From an uncultured Oribacterium sp. (GTDB taxonomy: Bacteria; Bacillota; Clostridia; Lachnospirales; Lachnospiraceae): DNA of 64,000 nt. Made by a program: the position numbers and the translations under genes. The stretch spans positions 78,715 to 142,714 of the forward strand of contig CAMKKZ010000009.1 in NCBI GenBank assembly GCA_946413525.1, written 5' to 3'. The notes under the pieces are model-generated. The model was not told the DNA's origin and made no database searches. It worked only from the letters and a program-made list of their open reading frames with translations. Positions 43,437 to 52,191 of the stretch are shown piece after piece (the stretch's first letter is position 1; each line of letters opens with the position of its first letter).

Positions 43437-44798
43437 TCAGGCCAAAATATCCTTCAGGTCATTGAAACCCGTATTCGTCGTGATAATGATAACGCGGTCG
43501 CCGGCAAGCATCTTGTCACTGCCCCGGGGCGTAATGATCTGCCTTCCCCGGACAATGGCGCCTACCAGAACGTTCGGCTTGAAATGAAGCTCGGCGAAGC
43601 TGTGCCCCACCAGTTTTTCGTCCTGCCCTACCCGGAATTCCAGGGCCTCTGCCCTCCCTTCCGCAATCTTATACAAGGTCTCCACGTTGGAGCCCTGGGA
43701 GTTCTCCAATGCCCGTACATGCTGCACCACCGCGTCGGCCGCGATCTTCCTGGGATACAGAACCGAGCCCAGGCTCATCTCATCAATCACATTCCCGAAA
43801 GCCAGACGGTTGATCTTCGTTATCAGACGCGCGTTGGTCAGCTTTCCGGCATAGAGGGAAAGCATGATATTTTCCTCGTCAAAACCCGTCAGCGAGCAGA
43901 AGGCATCGGTATTCTCAACCCCTTCGCGGAGAAGGAGCTCCTGGTCAGTGCCATCCCCGTTGACAATGGAAGCCTTCGGGAACTCATCCGAAAGCTGGAA
44001 GCAGCGGTCATAGTCATTATCAATAATCTTCAGGCGGATATCCAGCCTGGTTTCCTGCACATAACGAGCCAGGTAATAGGCGATCCGCCCTCCCCCGACC
44101 ACGATGCAGCTCCGCACGGGGGTATAGTTAATGCCTATGGCGTGCAGCACCTTCTTCGTATCAGCCGGCTTCGCGATGAAGCTGATAATGTCGCCGGCCT
44201 GGATATCGCTGATACCTGAAGGGATCAGCACATCCTTACCTCGCTCGATCACGCAGATCAGGACATTCATATCGAGCAGGCCGGGAAGCTCCTTCAACTG
44301 TTTCCCGCAAAGCACGCTCTCCTCCGGCACCCTCACCCTGATGAGATCCAGCTTGCCCCTGGAAAAGCTGTCGATCTTCATGGCGGAAGGGAAGCGCAGC
44401 AGTCGTTCCACCTCCCTGGCAGCCGACATTTCCGGATTGATGACCATCCCCAGGTTCAGCTCATCCCGGAGGTACGCAAGCTCATCGGTATACTCCGGAC
44501 TCCGTATCCTGGCGATGGTGCTGCAGTTGGCCTCTTTCTTTGCCAGGAGGCAGCAAAGCATATTAATCTCGTCAGAGTCCGTGGCGGCAATCAGCACATC
44601 CGTCTGCCTGATCCCGGCTTCCCCCTGGGTCTTCAGAACCGCCCCGTTCCCCTGTATTCCCAGGACATCGATGGACTCCACGGCCCGGCGGAGCGTCTTT
44701 TCATTTTTGTCAATAATGGTGACATTATGCTTCTCCTTAATCAACTGTTCCGCAATGGTCAGGCCCACCTTGCCGCATCCCACAACGATGATATTCAT
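43437..44798 (-). CDS. trkA: Trk potassium transport regulatory subunit
   Basis: 453 residues: two RCK repeats, each a Rossmann NAD/nucleotide-binding domain plus a TrkA_C domain. The first opens with IIVVGCGKVGLTIAEQL, the second with CIVVGGGRIAYYLARYV (about 228). It sits on the cytoplasmic face of TrkH and gates it. First gene of a trkA-trkH operon. Confidence 0.94.
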   Translation of the reverse strand: MNIIVVGCGKVGLTIAEQLIKEKHNVTIIDKNEKTLRRAVESIDVLGIQGNGAVLKTQGEAGIRQTDVLIAATDSDEINMLCCLLAKKEANCSTIARIRSPEYTDELAYLRDELNLGMVINPEMSAAREVERLLRFPSAMKIDSFSRGKLDLIRVRVPEESVLCGKQLKELPGLLDMNVLICVIERGKDVLIPSGISDIQAGDIISFIAKPADTKKVLHAIGINYTPVRSCIVVGGGRIAYYLARYVQETRLDIRLKIIDNDYDRCFQLSDEFPKASIVNGDGTDQELLLREGVENTDAFCSLTGFDEENIMLSLYAGKLTNARLITKINRLAFGNVIDEMSLGSVLYPRKIAADAVVQHVRALENSQGSNVETLYKIAEGRAEALEFRVGQDEKLVGHSFAELHFKPNVLVGAIVRGRQIITPRGSDKMLAGDRVIIITTNTGFNDLKDILA

Positions 44799-44814
44799 TC
44801 TTCAAAGTCCCTTC

Positions 44815-44925
44815 TGTATCCACTGTATCCATGTATCACTGTATTGTATCACTGTATTAATGTATTAATATACCACTGTATCCATGTATCGCTGCATTAA
44901 TATATCATTGTATTAATGTATCGCC
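44815..44925. repeat. Degenerate ATGTATCACTGTATT-type repeats
   Basis: About nine imperfect 11-13-bp units around TGTATCACTGTATTAATG between recU and trkA. AT-rich, no coding. Confidence 0.7.
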
Positions 44926-44927
44926 TG

Positions 44928-45473
44928 CTATACGTCTCCCCCTTGCCGCTCGTCAAGGTCAAGCTGCAGCGCTTCCAGGAAGTGTACGAACATGTCCTTG
45001 TGGGCGCGAAGCAGGTATCTCTGATCCAGCTCATCATAATGGAAGCTTTTGCGCCCGCCCTCTTCCATGCGCTGCCAAAACCTGTAGAGATCCCGGAAAG
45101 GCACGTAATAAGACTCGCCCCTCTCCACGAAGGAAAGGATAATGAAGCTGACTCCTTCCTGCCGTTCAAAGTCACGCATGAACGTCACTTGATGCGGATG
45201 GATGTTTCGGAGAGACCAGGAGTCTGACCGACATTCCTTTGCGTCAAAGCATACAGGAATCCCCTGCACGACGCCGATATAATCCACAGTCGACTTCTGA
45301 CGGAAATACGCCAGGGTAATCTGGCTGTGATTCTCGCTCATTTCAACAGGAGTAATCGGCGTAGGCACCTTCTGTATGACGGCCAGCCCCTTTTCCCGGT
45401 AAACTGAGACCGTATGATTGATGAGATCCTCCAGTTGGGATCCCCTCAGGCCCCGTGATTTCCATGTACCCAT
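44928..45473 (-). CDS. recU: Holliday junction resolvase RecU
   Basis: 181 residues. The conserved stretch KVPTPITPVEM..SQITLAYFRQKSTVDYIGVV and PVCFDAKEC gives the PD-(D/E)XK catalytic set (Asp in STVDY, Glu/Lys in DAKEC region). RecU resolves recombination intermediates in Gram-positive bacteria and helps chromosome segregation. Its first codons overlap the end of trpS by 28 bases. Usually found beside pbp1; here it follows trpS. Confidence 0.93.
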   Translation of the reverse strand: MGTWKSRGLRGSQLEDLINHTVSVYREKGLAVIQKVPTPITPVEMSENHSQITLAYFRQKSTVDYIGVVQGIPVCFDAKECRSDSWSLRNIHPHQVTFMRDFERQEGVSFIILSFVERGESYYVPFRDLYRFWQRMEEGGRKSFHYDELDQRYLLRAHKDMFVHFLEALQLDLDERQGGDV

Positions 45474-46591
45474 GTATCCCAGTCTTTGATGATAGACCTG
45501 TCATCGAAATAATTGATGCGCATGGCGGCACAGACCTCCGCCAGCGTACGTTCTCCGGTTTCCGCCGCCTTCCTGCTTCCTTCCCTCAAAATGTCATATA
45601 CATCGGAAATCCTTGATTCCCAGCCGGCCCTGGCAGTCCGAATAGGGGAAAGCATCTCTTCCATGACCTTTATGAGAAATTTCTTGCACTTCACGTCCCC
45701 CAGGCCGCCCTTTCGATAATGCTCCTTCATCTCGTCAAGGCAACTGTATTCCGGCAGGTACTCGGCGAACTGCTCCGTTTTGGAAAAGGCGTCGAGATAC
45801 GTAAATACCATGTTCCCTTCCACATGCCCGGGATCGGAAATATTGATATGCTCCGGATCCGTGAACATGCTCATTACCTTCTTTTTCACGGTCTGGGCGT
45901 CATCACTTAAGTAAATGCAGTTCCCCAGGGATTTGGACATTTTCGCGCCGCCGTCTATCCCCGGCAGCCTGCGCTGGACCTCATTCTCCGGGAGCATAAT
46001 GTCCGGCTCCACCAGCACGTCGCACCGATAGGTCTGATTGAAACGGCGCACAATTTCCCTTGTCTGCTCCAGCATCGGCATCTGGTCTTCCCCCACCGGG
46101 ACGACCGTGGCCTTGAAGGCGGTAATATCGGCGGCCTGGGAAACAGGGTAGGTGAAGAAGCCTGCCGGAAGCCCGGCCTCATTATCATTCTCGCTGTCAT
46201 TCCCCGTGAAGCCGCGCAGCTTCATTTCCGCCTTGACCGTGGGGTTCCTGCTCAGACGCTGGGTCGTGACCAGATTCATATAATAGAAGGTCAAAGCATG
46301 AAGCGCAGGGATGGCGGACTGGATGCAAATCGTGCTGCGATCCGGGTCTATCCCCACGGAAAGGTAATCCAATGTGACCTCGATAATATTGTCCCGTATC
46401 TTTGCCGGGTTCTCCCAGTTGTCCGTCAGAGCCTGGTCATCGGCAATAAGGATATTGATCTCGTCAAATTCCCCCGAATCCTGGAGCTGAACCCTTCGCC
46501 GGAGCGACCCAACGTAATGCCCAAGATGCAGCTTCCCCGTGGGCCTGTCGCCCGTCAATATAACCTTTCTCTTCGCGTCCTTCGCCTGCAT
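45446..46591 (-). CDS. trpS: Tryptophanyl-tRNA synthetase
   Basis: 381 residues from the start used. Class I synthetase: PTGKLHLGHYVG carries the HIGH-type motif near residue 20 and KMSKSLGN is the KMSKS motif near 215. The variant with an insertion (LRGFTGNDSENDNEAGLPAG) is common in Clostridia. The ATG at 46591 is preceded by GGAGG; the open frame goes seven codons further. No T-box leader is visible in the 77 bases between yraN and trpS, so it is probably cotranscribed. Confidence 0.94.
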   Translation of the reverse strand: MQAKDAKRKVILTGDRPTGKLHLGHYVGSLRRRVQLQDSGEFDEINILIADDQALTDNWENPAKIRDNIIEVTLDYLSVGIDPDRSTICIQSAIPALHALTFYYMNLVTTQRLSRNPTVKAEMKLRGFTGNDSENDNEAGLPAGFFTYPVSQAADITAFKATVVPVGEDQMPMLEQTREIVRRFNQTYRCDVLVEPDIMLPENEVQRRLPGIDGGAKMSKSLGNCIYLSDDAQTVKKKVMSMFTDPEHINISDPGHVEGNMVFTYLDAFSKTEQFAEYLPEYSCLDEMKEHYRKGGLGDVKCKKFLIKVMEEMLSPIRTARAGWESRISDVYDILREGSRKAAETGERTLAEVCAAMRINYFDDRSIIKDWDTWVHGNHGA

Positions 46592-46668
46592 AAGCTCCCA
46601 ACCTCCAAACATCTAATACATATCTGTAAATATAGTTACCGTCATAAAAACATTGAGCCGGCTCCGCT

Positions 46669-47025
46669 TTAAAAGGCATTTTTAAACAGGCAAAAGTCGC
46701 CCCCATCAATGCTTACAATATCAAAACGGCACGGAGTCTTCCACGGATCCAGATGATTCCGGAGAAGATACTCCTCAGCCACCCTGCGTATGCGCTGCTG
46801 CTTCCCCCAATCCACAGCCTGGAAACCAAAACCCAGAAGCGGGGACGTGCGGGCTTTCACCTCAAGGAATACAAGGCAATCCCCTTCCCTGGCGATAATA
46901 TCTACCTCATTCCGATGGAAGCGATAATTCGAATCAAGAATTTCGTAACCCTGGCCCTCCAGGTATTTTCGAGCTGCAGCTTCGCTCCTGTGCCCTTTTT
47001 CGTAATTCTGCCTCTTATCACCCAT
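46669..47025 (-). CDS. yraN: YraN/UPF0102 family nuclease-like protein
   Basis: 118 residues from the ATG used. PD-(D/E)XK-type core visible as NEVDIIAREGDCLVFLEVKAR. Function unproven, possibly in recombination or repair; typically next to rnhB, as here. An in-frame TTG at 47058 would add eleven residues but has no ribosome site. Confidence 0.9.
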   Translation of the reverse strand: MGDKRQNYEKGHRSEAAARKYLEGQGYEILDSNYRFHRNEVDIIAREGDCLVFLEVKARTSPLLGFGFQAVDWGKQQRIRRVAEEYLLRNHLDPWKTPCRFDIVSIDGGDFCLFKNAF

Positions 47026-47064
47026 AAATGATTCACCCGTCAGATCATAAAGCTCCAAAGATGG

Positions 47065-47727
47065 TCAAACCTTGATATTTTTCAGAAAAGTCCTCCTGTG
47101 GATTGGACATGGACCAAGCTCCCGGAGAGCGTCCATATGCTGGGGCGTGCCATAGCCCTTATGCTTCGCAAAACCATATCCCGGATACTCCTTATCCATG
47201 GCTTCCATGAACCGGTCCCTTGTCACCTTGCCAAGTATGCTGGCGGCCGCTATGCTGGCGGACTTCTGATCCCCCCTGACGATTGGGACCTGGGCGACAG
47301 ATAATTCCGGAATCGTCACGGCATCATTCAGCAGAATATCCGGCATTCTTCCTAGCTTTCCGGCCGTTTCCTCCACAGCCATTCGCATGGCCTCATACGT
47401 GGCGTTCAGGATATTAATCTCGTCAATCCTCTTTTCATCCACAACGCCGATTCCAAAAGCAATGGCCTTTTCATTGATTTCCTGAAACAGGCTTTCCCGC
47501 CTGACGGCAGACAGCTTTTTGGAATCATTCAGGTAAAGCAGCACCGCATCCCGCGGAAGCACGCAGCAGGCTGCCATCACCGGGCCCGCAAGGGGTCCCC
47601 TTCCCGCCTCGTCCACCCCGGCAATATACTCCAAATCCGCATACTCGTCCTCATACTGCCAGAGCCCCCGGAGCCTTTCAAGCTCCTTTTCCAGCCTTTC
47701 TCCTTTTAACTCCCTCATGCCCTGCAC
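47065..47727 (-). CDS. rnhB: Ribonuclease HII
   Basis: 220 residues. The active-site motif GVDEAGRGPLAGPV is near residue 38, with further acidic residues in LNDSKKLS and RGDQKSASIAAASILGK. Removes ribonucleotides and RNA primers from DNA. Two start codons (residues 1 and 4) are possible. In the conserved rbgA-rnhB-yraN order; a 340-bp repeat-filled gap separates it from rbgA. Confidence 0.94.
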   Translation of the reverse strand: MQGMRELKGERLEKELERLRGLWQYEDEYADLEYIAGVDEAGRGPLAGPVMAACCVLPRDAVLLYLNDSKKLSAVRRESLFQEINEKAIAFGIGVVDEKRIDEINILNATYEAMRMAVEETAGKLGRMPDILLNDAVTIPELSVAQVPIVRGDQKSASIAAASILGKVTRDRFMEAMDKEYPGYGFAKHKGYGTPQHMDALRELGPCPIHRRTFLKNIKV

Positions 47728-47859
47728 TGCCCTCGCTGTTCATGCTTTCTCACGGCGCCAATTCCAGTCTCCAACCTATCAAACTGATTTTTGACCATTT
47801 TATACTCACGAACACCTCTGCCAGGTCAAAACGGATAATCCATTGCCTGAATTGGGCCG

Positions 47860-48062
47860 GTTTGCCCACAGGTGCCTCGCTATGTCAGATCCCAGATCGG
47901 CAGAAATCCACTCTGATAGATAATCCGACTTGCCCCACCAAGGTCTCGTCATGTCGGATCCCAAATCGGCAGAAATCCTCTCTGATAGATAATCCGACTT
48001 GCCCCGCCAAGGTCTCGTCATGTCAGATCCCAGATCGGCAGAAATCCACTCTGATAGGGGAG
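47860..48062 (-). repeat. Three tandem family A elements
   Basis: On the minus strand, copies with TATCAGAGTGGATTTCTGCC then GATCTGGGATCTGACATAGC occur about every 70 bp. The loop side of the hairpin differs from the 12.3-kb copies but the CTGACATRRCGA core is shared. Between rbgA and rnhB. Confidence 0.75.
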
Positions 48063-48070
48063 AAATCGGC

Positions 48071-48940
48071 TCATCCGGCACTTTCCTTTTCATTCCGTGG
48101 ATGCTCCAATGTAATCCTTCCAAGCCGCCCTGACCTGAAATCGTCCAGAATAAGCCTGGCCGCCCTGACATAATCTATTTCGCCGCCCTTTTTCAGGCAG
48201 GCGCGGAGCCTTGCAATCTCGTCAAAGGCCGGCAAAGCTTCTTCAAAGCCCTGCATGCTCTGTCCATAACGCTTTTCCAGAGTCTCCGGATAATAGCGCA
48301 TGAGGTACTTCAAAAGATAAAAAACCAGCTCTTCCGTATTCAGTATGTCATCATTAATGGAGCCAATCAGGGCCAGGTTCATCCCCACAATTTCCCTCTC
48401 AAATTTCGGCCAGGTGATTCCCGGCGTATCGAGGAGCTGCACCTTGTCATTGAGGCTTATCCACTGATTCCCCCGGGTAACCCCGGGCTTGTTTCCGGTC
48501 CGGGCTGCCCCCTTGCCGATAAAGGAATTAATGAAGGTGGATTTGCCCACATTCGGGATGCCGAGGACCATCGCCCGGATGACCGGGGTCCGGATCCCCT
48601 TCGCGGCATTCCGCTCCACGACGGGTCTCGCCGCCAGAGAAATCAGGGAATCCAGCTTCTTGAAGCTGGCCTTGCTCCTTGCATCCATTTCCATTGAATA
48701 AATGCCTTTGCTTCGGAATTCTTCGGAAAAGGCCCTGCTGCTCCGGCTGTCCGCAAGATCCGCCTTGTTCAACAGAACGATCCTTGCCTTGTCCTTCGCA
48801 AAGCTGTCAATGTCCGGATTCCGCGAAGAATCAGGACAACGCGCATCCAGGAGCTCAATGACCATGTCCACAAGCTTTAAATCGTTCCGGATATTTCTTT
48901 TTGCCTTGGCCATATGGCCAGGGTACCACTGTATATTCAT
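48071..48940 (-). CDS. rbgA: Ribosome biogenesis GTPase YlqF/RbgA
   Basis: 289 residues. Circularly permuted GTPase: NKADLAD (G4) near 58 comes before GIPNVGKSTFIN (G1) near 128 and LLDTPGITWPKF (G3) near 170, preceded by IQWYPGHMAKAKR. Drives late assembly of the 50S subunit. Starts with a four-base overlap with the end of lepB. Confidence 0.95.
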   Translation of the reverse strand: MNIQWYPGHMAKAKRNIRNDLKLVDMVIELLDARCPDSSRNPDIDSFAKDKARIVLLNKADLADSRSSRAFSEEFRSKGIYSMEMDARSKASFKKLDSLISLAARPVVERNAAKGIRTPVIRAMVLGIPNVGKSTFINSFIGKGAARTGNKPGVTRGNQWISLNDKVQLLDTPGITWPKFEREIVGMNLALIGSINDDILNTEELVFYLLKYLMRYYPETLEKRYGQSMQGFEEALPAFDEIARLRACLKKGGEIDYVRAARLILDDFRSGRLGRITLEHPRNEKESAG

Positions 48941-49461
48941 TCAATTCTTCCCAATTCGGATAAAGGAAGTATGCGGAACCAGATTTTGCCCTGAATCCTC
49001 TCCCTCTTGACATTGCCTATATTTACAAAACGGCTGTCTTCAGAGGAATCCGCATTATCCCCAATCAGGAAATACTCGTCAGCGGAAAGCTCCACCGGGT
49101 TCGCCGCAATTCCCGCCAGCGCGATTTCCGGCATATCGCTGTCCAGCTTTTCGCCGTTAATGAAAATATGCCCGTTCTGAATCCACACAATTTCACCCGG
49201 GAGCCCCACCACCCTTTTCACATTCTCCGTTGAGTCATTCCGCCGGAACATGACAATATCCATCCTTTTGGGCTGCGAAAGCTGGTAGGTCAGAATATCC
49301 ACCAGCACAAGGTCCCCGGAAGAAAGGGTAGGCTCCATGCTGTGTCCGCTGATTGCGGACTGGGACAGAAAGCTGCGCGTCAGAAACCAGGCCAGGCAGA
49401 CTGTCACTATGGCATCTATCAAAAAACGGATGATTTTCTGCAGGCCGTTTTTTTCCCTCAA
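48937..49461 (-). CDS. lepB: Signal peptidase I
   Basis: 174 residues. One N-terminal membrane span (about 12-30), catalytic SGHSMEPT (Ser near 40), Lys in ENVKRVVGLPGE (near 80) and IGDNADSSEDSRF. Cleaves exported preproteins at the outer membrane face; the many secreted proteins in this window are likely clients. Between rplS and rbgA, as in relatives. Confidence 0.94.
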   Translation of the reverse strand: MREKNGLQKIIRFLIDAIVTVCLAWFLTRSFLSQSAISGHSMEPTLSSGDLVLVDILTYQLSQPKRMDIVMFRRNDSTENVKRVVGLPGEIVWIQNGHIFINGEKLDSDMPEIALAGIAANPVELSADEYFLIGDNADSSEDSRFVNIGNVKRERIQGKIWFRILPLSELGRIE

Positions 49462-49475
49462 AAGGCTATCCCCCT

Positions 49476-49670
49476 GTCAGAGCGGGTTCTGCCCACTCTG
49501 TTTTCATAACATGCCGAACCGCCTTTAAGGCGAGTCAGCCCTTCAATCAGAATAGTTTTGGCCACCCTGATTCCATGACATGCCGAACCGCCTTTAAGGC
49601 GAGTCAGCCCTTCTATTATAAAGTGGTTTTTGAGCTAGTTTAATTCTTGACAAGGAGCCGCGGTATCACA
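49476..49670 (+). repeat. Family A elements between lepB and rplS
   Basis: Two copies (49478 and about 49545) with tail stem GAACCGCCTTTAAGGCGAGT and a third (about 49612) with a different tail, GCCGCGGTATCACAGGC. The tail stem differs from the 12.3-kb copies (CGCCTGCGGGGC) although the flanks are the same. Confidence 0.8.
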
Positions 49671-49715
49671 GGCTATATGACCCATCAACCATAGTATGTA
49701 TAGCTTCGCAAACTG

Positions 49716-49757
49716 GAAAATGCAGGACATCCCGAACGGGAAAGCCCTGCATATTAA
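49716..49757 (-). terminator. Possible terminator after rplS
   Basis: On the minus strand ATGCAGG..CCTGCAT with an inner TCCCG/CGGGA stem is followed by TTTTCC. It lies about 65 bases after the rplS stop. Confidence 0.45.
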
Positions 49758-49819
49758 TCCTTTTCCGGGTTCTTGCTTTCCGAGTTGCCGCGTAACCGGG
49801 AAATATCTGTATCTCCGCC

Positions 49820-50170
49820 TTATTTGGCAGCTTTGACTTTTGCCGCTTTTCCAACCCTGTCGCGGAGATAGAAAAGCTTCGCTCTTCTGACCTTGCCCCG
49901 GCGAACCACCTGAACGTCCTCCACCATCGGGCTGTGCAAAGGCCAGGTCTTCTCCACGCCTACGCCGTTGGAGAACTTCCTGACGGTAAAAGTACAGCGG
50001 TTGGAACCGCCCTGAATCTTGAGCACAGTCCCCTCGAAGACCTGTGTCCTCTCACGGTTTCCTTCCTTTATCTTGTTGAAAACGCGGACGGTATCCCCCG
50101 TCCTGAAGGAAGGCACCTCGTTCTTCATCTGCTCTTTTTCTATATTCCTGATAATTTCACCGTTCGTCAT
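49820..50170 (-). CDS. rplS: 50S ribosomal protein L19
   Basis: 116 residues, full length. [20 protein letters not shown] near residue 20 and [18 protein letters not shown] are characteristic. Sits at the 30S-50S interface. Order trmD-rplS conserved, with a 134-bp structured element in the 240-base gap. Confidence 0.96.
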   Translation of the reverse strand: MTNGEIIRNIEKEQMKNEVPSFRTGDTVRVFNKIKEGNRERTQVFEGTVLKIQGGSNRCTFTVRKFSNGVGVEKTWPLHSPMVEDVQVVRRGKVRRAKLFYLRDRVGKAAKVKAAK

Positions 50171-50278
50171 TATTTCCTAACCTCCGCTCCTGTATCTATA
50201 GTTCATAAGCGATTCCTTTTTGCCCGGGAAAACATAGCGCCGGGCAGACCGCCAGGTTCTGTATTAGCCATCGACAAA

Positions 50279-50412
50279 GTAACTGTTCAGTAGAGCTGAA
50301 CAGTTACGCCTCGGGCGTGGCGCTTACGCGCATTCCGAGCACGCCCGAGCCGCGCTTTTCTACGCTTTCGTACGCACCTCGCGGCAAGCGCGAGGCGCTA
50401 ACTGAATAGTTA
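50279..50412. mobile_element. Family E miniature element at the end of trmD
   Basis: Ends are inverted repeats: TAACTGTTCAGT at the left and ACTGAATAGTTA at the right (11 of 12). Inside are the perfect hairpins GTAACTGTTCAG/CTGAACAGTTAC, CTCGGGCGTG/CACGCCCGAG and CCTCGCG/GCGCGAGG. No coding. On the minus strand its first bases, TAA, are the trmD stop codon. Confidence 0.75.
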
Positions 50413-51141
50413 CTCGATAATATCCCAAATCAGCCGGTCCTCCGGATGCGTCCTTACATATTCGTTGAAAAGATCCGGACGCTGCTCCCTGGTCCGGATC
50501 AGGCTTTCTTTCTGCCGCCACTCGTCCACCTTCTGGTGATCTCCGGAAAGAAGTATGGGCGGAACCTCCATTCCCATAAATTCCCTCGGCCTTGTATACT
50601 GCGGGTACTCCAGAAGCCCATCCGAAAAGCTTTCTATTTCATGGGAAACCGGCTTTTTCAGGACACCTGGAAGGAGCCTGGCAACGGCATCGATTATGAC
50701 CAGCGCCGGGAGCTCCCCTCCCGTCAGCACATAATCCCCGATGGAAAGCTCTTCCACAGAAAGAAGCTGTAGAGCCCGTTCATCTACGCCCTCATAATGA
50801 CCGCACAGAAAAATCAGCGCGTCTTCCCCCGAGAGCTCCATGGCTATCTGCTGGTCGAAGCGCCGTCCCCTTGGGGACATGTACAATACCCTTGCCCGTC
50901 CGGGAATCTTTTCCTGTATGGATCGGCAGCAATCGTAAATAGGCTGCACCTGCATCAGCATGCCGGCCCCGCCCCCGTAGGGCTCATCATCCACGTGCCC
51001 GTGCCGTTCATGGGTATAATCCCTGATGTTCACAGCCTCCACATGGATATGTTCATCCTCAATGGCATGAGAAATAATGGAATAGCTGACGGCCTGCATG
51101 ATCATGTCCGGAAAGAGCGTCATGACGTAATAATTCTTCAT
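50410..51141 (-). CDS. trmD: tRNA (guanine-37-N1) methyltransferase
   Basis: 243 residues. SPOUT knot motifs LCGHYEGVDERALQ near 110 and LTGGELPALVIID near 135; start MKNYYVMTLFPDMI. Methylates G37 to prevent frameshifting. Its ATG overlaps the rimM stop by four bases. The last codons IWDIIE are followed by a TAA contributed by the family E element. Confidence 0.95.
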   Translation of the reverse strand: MKNYYVMTLFPDMIMQAVSYSIISHAIEDEHIHVEAVNIRDYTHERHGHVDDEPYGGGAGMLMQVQPIYDCCRSIQEKIPGRARVLYMSPRGRRFDQQIAMELSGEDALIFLCGHYEGVDERALQLLSVEELSIGDYVLTGGELPALVIIDAVARLLPGVLKKPVSHEIESFSDGLLEYPQYTRPREFMGMEVPPILLSGDHQKVDEWRQKESLIRTREQRPDLFNEYVRTHPEDRLIWDIIE

Positions 51142-51770
51142 AAATCCAGAAGCCCTTCCAGAATATGCACGCGAATATATCCTTCCTCAGGTCTTGCTTC
51201 TAGGACACAGTCCGGGATATTAGGGAGCATCAGTTCCCTCCCCTCTTCCGTGACGGCAAGAAAGACATTGTTCGCGCCGGTTTCGATCACCTCCCTGATG
51301 AATCCCATTTCTTTCCCTTCATCAGTTACTACGCGGAGACCGATATAATCGCCAATAAAATATTCACCCTCCTCCAGAGGAATCGCGTCAGCCCTGTCCA
51401 CCAGAAGGTCCGAATTTCGAAGAAGCCTTGCGTCGTCTATGCTGTTTACTCCCTCAAGACGCATCAACACCGTTCCATTTTGAAAACGGATCTGGGTGAC
51501 ATTAAGCACCCTGCGGCCATTCTCTGTGGGTTTTGGCCGCTCTGAATTCTGACATAGCGAACCGCCTGCGGGGCAAGCCGGCTTTGCTTTTTTTTGATCC
51601 CCGTTTCCGCCCCCTGCATTTTCCGACCGCATTCCACGAGATGTCTTTCGGAGAATAACGCTTTTAAGCTCCTTAAAACGGGAAATATCATCCGTTGTGG
51701 GCAGAACCTTTACCTCCCCGCGCAGACCGTGGGTGGCAACAATCTTCCCAATCCTGACTTCTTTCAGCAT
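51138..51770 (-). CDS. rimM: 16S rRNA processing protein RimM with repeat insertion
   Basis: 210 residues against a usual 165-175. The N-terminal beta-barrel starts IGKIVATHGLRGEVKV; the PRC-barrel half carries EYFIGDYIGLRVV and ANNVFLAV. Between FKELKSVILRK (about 42) and VLNVTQIRFQNGTVL (about 88) are some 40 extra residues (PACPAGGSLCQNSERPKP and others) encoded by a family A element and flank. Frame is kept through it and the protein is complete afterwards. It assists 30S maturation; the insertion falls in a loop between strands and may be tolerated. Confidence 0.92.
   Translation of the reverse strand: MLKEVRIGKIVATHGLRGEVKVLPTTDDISRFKELKSVILRKTSRGMRSENAGGGNGDQKKAKPACPAGGSLCQNSERPKPTENGRRVLNVTQIRFQNGTVLMRLEGVNSIDDARLLRNSDLLVDRADAIPLEEGEYFIGDYIGLRVVTDEGKEMGFIREVIETGANNVFLAVTEEGRELMLPNIPDCVLEARPEEGYIRVHILEGLLDL
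51513..51590 (+). repeat. Family A element inside rimM
   Basis: TCTGTGGGTTTTGGCCGCTC, then TTCTGACATAGCGAACCGCC and TGCGGGGCAAGCCGGC, closely matching the 12.26-kb copies. Lies on the plus strand within the minus-strand rimM gene without breaking the frame. Confidence 0.9.
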
Positions 51771-51831
51771 CTTCTCAACTTACTCCCATGATCATGCTTT
51801 CTCCCGCAGCCCCAAAGCGCCCATCGCCCCT

Positions 51832-51900
51832 CTGCTCCTCTATTATAATGGTTTTCAAGCCATTATAATTGCCGACATACGGATTATGTCCGTGATTCAA
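51832..51900 (+). repeat. Family A fragment
   Basis: TCTATTATAATGGTTTTCAA then GCCATTATAATTGCCGACAT: the hairpin is preserved as TATAATGG/CCATTATA. Between khpA and rimM. Confidence 0.65.
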
Positions 51901-51935
51901 GGATGAGTACACTCTAAATAATAAATTGCATCAAA

Positions 51936-52163
51936 TCATTTAATATCGACAGAAACTCTGATATTTGCTTTGGAAGCGGCAGCGCTCATAACGGAACGGA
52001 TTGCCTTCGCGATGCGTCCGGATCGGCCTATAACCTTCCCCATATCTTCCTCGTTGACTGACAGCGTCAATTCAGTTACGCCGTCATTTTCTTCCTCCGA
52101 CACACTCACATCGTCCGGGAATTGTACCAGGGCTTTTGCTATCGTTGTCAATAATTCCTTCAT
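51936..52163 (-). CDS. khpA: KH-domain RNA-binding protein KhpA
   Basis: 75 residues, one KH domain with the GKVIGRSGRIAKAIR motif (GRSG as the GXXG loop) near 42. Pairs with KhpB/Jag to bind many RNAs. The ATG at 52163 has GGAGAAG upstream; the longer open frame overlaps rpsP and is not used. Conserved place after rpsP. Confidence 0.93.
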   Translation of the reverse strand: MKELLTTIAKALVQFPDDVSVSEEENDGVTELTLSVNEEDMGKVIGRSGRIAKAIRSVMSAAASKANIRVSVDIK

Positions 52164-52191
52164 TCGGCTTCTCCAATCCATTTCCGTGAAA

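Noticed and set aside
46592..46668. T-box leader for trpS
   Set aside because: Only 77 bases separate it from yraN and no T-box, antiterminator or terminator is visible.
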